Below, piece after piece: positions 58,697-64,000 of a stretch of 64,000 bases of DNA (position 1 is its first letter; each line of letters begins with the position of its first letter). The DNA is taken from positions 1 to 64,000 of the forward strand of contig CAWAQG010000005.1 of NCBI GenBank assembly GCA_963784135.1, read 5' to 3'. Made by a program: the position numbers and the translations under genes. The notes under the pieces are model-generated. The model was not told the DNA's origin. It saw only the letters and a program-made list of their open reading frames with translations, and did not search any database. This DNA is from JADFXI01 sp963784135. Its GTDB lineage: Bacteria; Nitrospirota; Thermodesulfovibrionia; Thermodesulfovibrionales; Dissulfurispiraceae.

Positions 58697-60094
58697 CTAT
58701 CCTTTCCCCCGAAATTCACCTGAAGAGATCCCATTCTTTCTCATGAGCTGCTGGAGGTACTGCCGCTCTATGCCGGAGGTCCGTGCCGCCAGGGAAACAT
58801 TCCCACCTGTATGTTGCAGCAGGTCCGTTATATACCTTTTATTGAATGTCTCGAGGATCTTTTTACGCGCCTCGTTGTAAGCGAAAGTGTGTGTTTCGGA
58901 GTTGTTTGCAGCGGACGTGACCGGAGATTTGTTATACCCGAAATCTTCCGCCGAAAGAAAGTCGTTTTTTGAGAAAATCACCGCCCGTTTTATCCGGTTA
59001 CGAAGTTCACGGGCGTTGCCTTCCCATTCCCGGGTCATAAGCATCTGCATCGCATCCTCCGTCAGTCTTTTCTGATCAAGCCCCATCTCCGTACAGCATG
59101 AGGACAGAAAGTGGAAAGCTATAAGGGGAATGTCTTCCCGTATCTCCCTGAGAGGCGGGGTATGGACAGGAACCACGTTGAGGCGGTAATAAAGATCTGA
59201 TCTGAAAAGCCCCGCGGTGGTGCCGCTTCCGAGGTCCCTGTTGGTTGCAGCTATTATGCGCACGTCGATACTATGCGTATCCGTAGCACCGAGAGGTTTC
59301 AGTTCTCCTTCCTGCAACACCCGAAGGAGCTTTGCCTGCAATGAGAAAGATATGTCACCGATCTCGTCCAGGAACAGGGTGCCTCCATGCGCCGCCTGGA
59401 AAAGTCCCTCCCTGTCCGAGTTGGCCCCGGTGAACGCGCCTTTGCGATAACCGAAAAGCTCGCTCTCCAGTGTGTTTTCAGGTATTGCCGGGCAGTTTAT
59501 TACCACAAAGGGCTTGCCGGTCCTGCTGCTGAGGCTGTGGATCATGTGGGCCGCCAATTCCTTTCCGGTGCCTGTTTCGCCGGTAATAAGCACAGGCAAG
59601 TTGGTTTTTGCAACACGCCTCAAGGTGGCGGCAAGCTCTCTTATCGCGGGGGATTCGCCAACAAAAAAAATTTCTTTTTCTTTTTCCAGGATTTTTTCTT
59701 CGATGTCAGGTTTAATACGCAAATGCTCCTGGCGCGCCAGCGCCCGCCGCACAGTATGCAACAGCAACTCCTCCTCAAAAGGCTTGGTAATAAAGTCATA
59801 GGCCCCTTCTTTTATGGACCTCACAGCGGTATCCACGGTGCCATGGCCGGTCATCATTATTACAGGCAGGAGACTGTCTTTCTTTTTTATGTTTTTCAAA
59901 AGTTCCATGCCGTCCATGCCCGGCATTTTCATATCGGCAAGAACACAGTGGACCGTGTTTTTTTCAATAATACTCAAGGCTGATTCCCCTCCGTGGGCGC
60001 TCCGGGTCTCGGTATGCAGCTCACTTCTTAAGATGCCTTCAAGAAAACGGGTCGTATCCCGGTTATCGTCGACAATCAGAACTGTCTGTTTCAC
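58697..60094 (-). CDS. sigma-54-dependent response regulator (NtrC family)
   Basis: 465 residues. The N-terminal receiver has phospho-Asp in HCVLADMKMPGMDG near 53. The AAA+ sigma-54 activation domain (about 140-370) has Walker A GETGTGKE, the sigma-54 contact loop GAFTGA, Walker B GGTLFLDEIGD and the arginine-finger region. The C-terminal Fis-type helix-turn-helix (VSLAARTSGIERQYLQQLMRKNG) binds upstream enhancers. The start GTG 60094 has AAGGAG eight bases before it. The cognate kinase is not adjacent. It sits between the ClC gene and a membrane protein gene in a tight operon. Confidence 0.93.
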   Translation of the reverse strand: MKQTVLIVDDNRDTTRFLEGILRSELHTETRSAHGGESALSIIEKNTVHCVLADMKMPGMDGMELLKNIKKKDSLLPVIMMTGHGTVDTAVRSIKEGAYDFITKPFEEELLLHTVRRALARQEHLRIKPDIEEKILEKEKEIFFVGESPAIRELAATLRRVAKTNLPVLITGETGTGKELAAHMIHSLSSRTGKPFVVINCPAIPENTLESELFGYRKGAFTGANSDREGLFQAAHGGTLFLDEIGDISFSLQAKLLRVLQEGELKPLGATDTHSIDVRIIAATNRDLGSGTTAGLFRSDLYYRLNVVPVHTPPLREIREDIPLIAFHFLSSCCTEMGLDQKRLTEDAMQMLMTREWEGNARELRNRIKRAVIFSKNDFLSAEDFGYNKSPVTSAANNSETHTFAYNEARKKILETFNKRYITDLLQHTGGNVSLAARTSGIERQYLQQLMRKNGISSGEFRGKG

Positions 60095-60106
60095 GCGGGT
60101 AACTCC

Positions 60107-61726
60107 TTAATTAACGGGTTTCTCTTCACCGGCCAACTCCTCTATGCAGGAATGCACACGGGAAAGCACCGCTGTCCCGGACATAACAATCAAATAGTCC
60201 CCGGGATAAATAATTGTGTCCCGGGCCGGGATCAACTCTGTGTCCCCCCGTCTGATGCCCACCAAAAGACTGTTCTTAGGCCAATCAATATCACATATTT
60301 GTCTGTCACAAACCGGCGCCCCCAGGCTGACCACTTTTTCTAAAATATGCTTTCCCTCATCATGTTCCTGGGGGTCTGGCTCCTGAAGCGGTCTTCCTTG
60401 AGCCAAAATTCGATTTAACAAAACATCATAAATAGGCTTGCCTTCCAACAAATCACTGGCAATATAAGCGGACATGCAAACCGTAATTAAAGCTAAAAGC
60501 TGCTCCATGTTGCCGGTCATTTCCAGGATTAAGATACTGCCGGTAATAGGCGCCTTGACAATGGCGCTAAAGTATGCGGCCATGGCCAGGATGATGAAGT
60601 TGTTAACGTAAATGGGTTCGAGATGCAGATATTGGGCCAAAATGCTGCCGTACAAATTACCGCTTAAAGCGCCAATGGCTAAAAGTGGCATAAAAATGCC
60701 GCCCTGGACACCTGTGCCGTAGCTCAACATGGTAAATAAAAATTTACCCGCAATAATGATAAGCAGTATTGTTAGTGCGTAATGCGCTTGAGGCAACGAA
60801 TTTATTAACCCAGCGCCTCCACCCAGCGCCTGGGGCAGGACAAATCCGAGGAATCCGGCCGCAACCAAAGGAACTGCCGGCTTTAATTGCGATGGCAGCA
60901 AGTGTAGTTTCTCGTAAAAAATCTGAAACTTAACCAGGCTCGAGTTGAACAATACCCCAAAGGCGCCTACTAAAAGACCCAGGATCACAACAAACAGGTA
61001 ATAAGGAAAGGGCATCAGGGGAATATTGTGAAAGTTAAACACCGGCCCTTGCCCGAAAACATAGCGGGTGACAACGTCTGCCGTAACTGAGGCGGCTACA
61101 GCAGAGGCCAGCACCACAGGAGAAAAATTTTTATGCAGTTCCTCCAGAGCAAAGATCACCCCGGCCAAGGGTGCGTTAAATGCTGCAGCCAGCCCGGCGC
61201 TGGCCCCACTGGTGAGTAAATATTTTTCTTCCATACTGGAGCATCTCAAAATCCGGCTGACCCCCTGGCCTGCCGCCGCGCCCAACTGCACCGAGGGGCC
61301 TTCCCGGCCCATAGAAAGGCCGGCACCAAGTCCCAACAGACCTCCGGCAAACTTTGCGCCGATTATTTTAAACCAGCTACCTGCTTGCAATAGGCCAGCC
61401 AGAATGCCCTTAACCTGGGGGATGCCGCTGCCGGTTGACATAGGTACCATCTTAATCAGCCAGGACAAAATCAAGGCAATCCCTATAAGGCAAACAAACA
61501 ATAAGGCGGTCCAGCCAAAGGCACTTGAACCCAGGAAAGCAAACAGCTTAGGCCTTTCCATGCTCGTCCAGGCAAGCACAAGTCTAAAACAGACCACGAC
61601 CACGCCTGCAAAAGCCCCTGTTAAAATGCCTTCAAAAATAAGCTTCAGGCGGAAATCATGCCAGTGCTCCAGTAAGTTTTTTATGTAGCTCTCAGGTTTT
61701 GTTACATTCCTTCTCTTCATAAACAT
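60107..61726 (-). CDS. ClC-type chloride channel/antiporter with C-terminal RCK domain
   Basis: 539 residues. The membrane part (about 20-440) has the ClC selectivity motifs GSGIPQVKG near 110, GREGPSVQLGAAAGQG near 147 and GVQGGIFMPLLAIGA near 345. A TrkA-C/RCK-type cytosolic domain follows (GAPVCDRQICDIDWPKNSLLVGIRRGDTELIPARDTIIYPGDYLIV). It transports chloride, or fluoride in related subtypes, across the inner membrane and may be nucleotide-regulated through the RCK domain. Together with the TauE gene it reads like Firmicutes homologues, so transfer is possible. Twelve bases separate its stop from the regulator start. Confidence 0.93.
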   Translation of the reverse strand: MFMKRRNVTKPESYIKNLLEHWHDFRLKLIFEGILTGAFAGVVVVCFRLVLAWTSMERPKLFAFLGSSAFGWTALLFVCLIGIALILSWLIKMVPMSTGSGIPQVKGILAGLLQAGSWFKIIGAKFAGGLLGLGAGLSMGREGPSVQLGAAAGQGVSRILRCSSMEEKYLLTSGASAGLAAAFNAPLAGVIFALEELHKNFSPVVLASAVAASVTADVVTRYVFGQGPVFNFHNIPLMPFPYYLFVVILGLLVGAFGVLFNSSLVKFQIFYEKLHLLPSQLKPAVPLVAAGFLGFVLPQALGGGAGLINSLPQAHYALTILLIIIAGKFLFTMLSYGTGVQGGIFMPLLAIGALSGNLYGSILAQYLHLEPIYVNNFIILAMAAYFSAIVKAPITGSILILEMTGNMEQLLALITVCMSAYIASDLLEGKPIYDVLLNRILAQGRPLQEPDPQEHDEGKHILEKVVSLGAPVCDRQICDIDWPKNSLLVGIRRGDTELIPARDTIIYPGDYLIVMSGTAVLSRVHSCIEELAGEEKPVN

Positions 61727-61751
61727 TTTTCAAATAGCTCCTGAGGAATTA

Positions 61752-62516
61752 TTAAACAATACTTATGACTTGCTGGACCGCCAGCGCCAGAATCACCATG
61801 GCAAAGCTCTTGCGTAAAACGGCTGTGGGCATCCGGTGGCTGGTATAGGTCCCCAGCAAACTGCCCGGCAGTATGCCAAGCACTAAAGGTATGCCTAAAG
61901 TCCAGGGGACAGCCGAAGCATTAGTCAGCCGGCCCATTAAGCCAAAAAATCCGGCCAGCATAACCAGGGCCAGACCGGTAGCTATGGCAGATCGTGTAGG
62001 GATTTTAAGAAAAACGATCATAAAGGGCACAAGTATCGTACCTCCCCCTATGCCTACCATGCCCGCCAGAAAACCTCCTGTAAAGCAACCAATCATGGCT
62101 TTATTTATCGAGTATTCAGGCATCTCTTTATACTCGCCCTTAATGGGCCAAAGCATTAAAGTAGCGATAAGGAACAACAGTCCAATAAATAGCATTAAAA
62201 TAACATTATGCGGCAGATGGAATTGTACTATCCCTCCTGCCAGCGCCCCAACGGATGCACAAGTACCGGTTATGACTATCAGCCGTTTTTCTATCTTCAT
62301 GTGCCGGCCATGGGCCCAAAAACCGATGACCCCTGCTACAAAGACGAAAAGGGTGGAAAGAGCGGTTATTTGATGCAGCCCCAGATTCAGATGGGCACTC
62401 CCTTGAAAAAACAAAATAATAGGAATAATGAGTATAGCGCCCCCTATTCCCAAAAGACTGGATGAAAATGAGCCGATTAAGCTGCAACCAAGTAAAAATA
62501 GCCAACTTGCCATCAT
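61752..62516 (-). CDS. TauE/SafE family permease
   Basis: 254 residues, about eight transmembrane helices. Both family repeats are visible: LLGCSLIGSFSSSLLGIGGAILIIPI near the start and IGCFTGGFLAGMVGIGGGTILVPFMI near 145. Members export or import sulfite, sulfonates or other small anions; nothing fixes the substrate here. ATG 62516 has GGAGGTG seven bases upstream. It precedes the ClC gene by 25 bases, so the two anion transporters are probably co-transcribed. Confidence 0.9.
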   Translation of the reverse strand: MMASWLFLLGCSLIGSFSSSLLGIGGAILIIPIILFFQGSAHLNLGLHQITALSTLFVFVAGVIGFWAHGRHMKIEKRLIVITGTCASVGALAGGIVQFHLPHNVILMLFIGLLFLIATLMLWPIKGEYKEMPEYSINKAMIGCFTGGFLAGMVGIGGGTILVPFMIVFLKIPTRSAIATGLALVMLAGFFGLMGRLTNASAVPWTLGIPLVLGILPGSLLGTYTSHRMPTAVLRKSFAMVILALAVQQVISIV

Positions 62517-62534
62517 AACACCACCTCCATACAA

Positions 62535-62647
62535 TAATTTAGAAAGGTCTTAAGGATTAGCCATTTGCGGCTCGACTTCAATCTGCCCATTTTCAGATAA
62601 CTCCTTGCTATAAATTTAATTTTAGGAATCTTAAAGATCCTGTTTCG
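62535..62647. other. short intergenic region
   Basis: 113 bases between the MFS gene and the TauE/SafE gene, both on the minus strand. It contains the leader with GGAGGTG and an AT-rich stretch compatible with a promoter, but no assignable box. Confidence 0.4.
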
Positions 62648-64000
62648 CTAATTGACATTGGTTAAAAGGTCAAAGGCCCAGTCACGCATACCGGTATGGT
62701 CCTCCGTGACAGTATTGCCGTTAATAGAAAGCTTTTCTACGAGATCGCCATTTTTTCTGATATTGGCCTCCATATAGTCCCCATGAGGTATTACATCAAT
62801 ATCGACATCGGAATCATTGTATTTTTTCGCATAGTATGCCAGGGCCAGCTTTTGGACCTCTGAATCTCTTTGTCCTTGCCGGTTAGAGCAATGGCTCGAA
62901 TCCACAGGTAAGCTTTGCACTGTCGTCTGAGCAGGCATACTCTCACTACTCAACCGGGAAGAGGCTAAAGCACCTGTTACCCCGGTAAATAGAAGGAGCA
63001 TTATAAATAAAGCAATCCCTTTGCTCTCCTGGCTGAAGCCGTGAAAGAACCCTGAAGAAACAACTGCTGTTCTCGTTGCTTCATGATCTGCGATACCGAG
63101 TGTTTTGACTTTCCTGACAGATGAAAGGAAAGCCGATAAAATAGTGACTGCCATAAGGACCATAATTACCATCATAAACCCATGCATGAAAGCGGCGGCT
63201 TTAACCTGCAGTGGAATGGCGGCGTTGCTGAATACGTGCCGGATATTAGGATACCCATTGTCAGACAGGTAGCGGTGTTCCAAACTCGTGAATATTACTC
63301 CGGATATGTTCACTCCCAGGATAAGTCCGAGAGACCGCATCATGTTCAGGACGCCTCCGGCTACGCCCAGTTTATCCCTGGGTGCTGAGCCCATGATGGC
63401 GCTGTTGTTAGGCGTAGTAAACAGTCCCATACCGACCCCAAGGAGCATCAACACGGCCACCATCAGGGGCAGATGCACAGAAACTCCCATAAACATGAGG
63501 GCGAAACATGTCAGGGCGGAAATAAGCATTCCGGAAGTGGTCATTATCCTCGGACCGTATTTGTCCGAGATATGGCCTGAAAATGGGGCCACTACCGCCA
63601 TCGCAAGAAGAATGGGCGTCAGCAGGGCGCCGGTAAGCGCAACGCTGTAACCCAATACATTTTGCAGATAGAAGGGCATCAGGAACATTAGTGCAAACAG
63701 CACATAATAAGACAACAAGCTTGTCACGTTTCCGATAAGGAAGGTGGCATTCCTGAATAGCCTTAGGTCTATCAGGGGGTACTCTACCCTCAGTTCCGTT
63801 ATGATAAATAGGGTAAGAAGCACTATGCCGGCAAGGAAATACATAATAATAGTTTGCGAGCCCCAGCCAAGATTAACTCCCTGGTTGAAAGCAAGCACTA
63901 TAAAACCAAGCCCTGAGGCGAAAAATACTGTCCCGAGATAATCAATCTTCTCCTTCTTCTCCACCTTCCGGTTGGGGGGAAGGATGAAAATGGCGGCCAG
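62648..64000 (-). CDS. MFS (DHA2/EmrB-QacA type) transporter, 5' end beyond the window
   Basis: The frame stays open through the window end, so the N-terminal half (about six helices and the cofactor-like motif A/C region) is missing. The remaining 450 codons start in the mid-membrane segment LAAIFILPPNRKVEKKEKIDYLG, typical of 14-helix drug:H+ exporters, and include eight helices and the motif GVGMGLFTTPNNSAIMG. After the last helix there is a further extension of about 90 residues: a Ser-rich linker (SSRLSSESMPAQTTVQ) and a folded-looking segment (LALAYYAKKYNDSDVDIDVIPHGDYMEANI) that is not part of the MFS family. Confidence 0.88.
   Translation of the reverse strand: MAAIFILPPNRKVEKKEKIDYLGTVFFASGLGFIVLAFNQGVNLGWGSQTIIMYFLAGIVLLTLFIITELRVEYPLIDLRLFRNATFLIGNVTSLLSYYVLFALMFLMPFYLQNVLGYSVALTGALLTPILLAMAVVAPFSGHISDKYGPRIMTTSGMLISALTCFALMFMGVSVHLPLMVAVLMLLGVGMGLFTTPNNSAIMGSAPRDKLGVAGGVLNMMRSLGLILGVNISGVIFTSLEHRYLSDNGYPNIRHVFSNAAIPLQVKAAAFMHGFMMVIMVLMAVTILSAFLSSVRKVKTLGIADHEATRTAVVSSGFFHGFSQESKGIALFIMLLLFTGVTGALASSRLSSESMPAQTTVQSLPVDSSHCSNRQGQRDSEVQKLALAYYAKKYNDSDVDIDVIPHGDYMEANIRKNGDLVEKLSINGNTVTEDHTGMRDWAFDLLTNVN

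Noticed and set aside
1..64000. tRNA and rRNA genes
   Set aside because: Looked for T-loop GTTCGANNC-type segments with paired acceptor ends and for rRNA core motifs; none was convincing by eye. A tRNAscan run would settle it.

Overview
The window reads as a chromosomal contig of an anaerobic or microaerophilic Gram-negative bacterium, most likely a Nitrospirota (Thermodesulfovibrionia-like) lineage. This placement is inferred from gene content, not from a marker phylogeny. Supporting genes are the futalosine menaquinone pathway (mqnE-mqnC), an octaheme hydroxylamine-oxidoreductase-type cytochrome, a ferredoxin/ASKHA corrinoid activator, a DUF3786 protein, AmrS, LapA/LapB lipopolysaccharide-assembly domains and a HARP-type protein-only RNase P. 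No rRNA, tRNA or CRISPR array was recognised.

Layout. 1-8.5 kb: a broken retropepsin gene, two SDR reductases, a methyltransferase, hom plus an aminotransferase, lipA, a cold-shock gene and mazG. 8.5-13.6 kb is the accessory hot spot: a GIY-YIG nuclease gene boxed by perfect 34-bp inverted REPs and outer inverted repeats, two tandem identical copies of a 1368-bp insertion sequence, a probable structured RNA with its own promoter and terminator, an ankyrin protein and a 195-bp MITE. 13.7-31 kb: a heme-binding chemoreceptor with a CZB domain, rsmE, sensor proteins, a single-chain purL, a second MITE copy with a 10-bp target duplication, a frameshifted corrinoid activator and a fused cysE-cysS gene. 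31-38.9 kb: a NERD protein, an IS remnant, REP-like elements, a PII protein, rlmB, two unusual histidine-kinase proteins and a small cytochrome c. 39-50.6 kb: mqnE-mqnC, the octaheme cytochrome, a Crp/Fnr regulator with a nearby palindromic site, an HD-GYP protein, a UvrA homologue, a cyclophilin and a GH108-type muramidase. 50.7-52.1 kb: a third IS copy with a 16-17-bp target duplication. 52-58 kb: a + strand housekeeping run (amrS, fumC, rsfS, rlmH, lapA-lapB fusion, HARP). 58-64 kb: a minus-strand run of MFS exporter (cut by the window end), TauE/SafE permease, ClC transporter, NtrC-type regulator and a membrane protein.

How it fits together. Menaquinone synthesis, c-type cytochromes and a Crp/Fnr regulator suggest anaerobic respiration with nitrogen or nitrosative-stress chemistry. 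Sensor proteins are numerous, and an HD-GYP protein suggests c-di-GMP signalling. The most unusual features are the REP-bounded GIY-YIG cassette, whose palindromes recur inside the MITEs and elsewhere; the structured RNA at 11.9-12.05 kb, whose junctions resemble a GEMM-I (cyclic dinucleotide) aptamer; the CysE-CysS and LapA-LapB fusions; and a receiver-kinase whose phospho-acceptor His is replaced by Asp. Several genes (93-690, 26275-28153, perhaps the rsfS start) show single-base disruptions that could be real decay or assembly errors.
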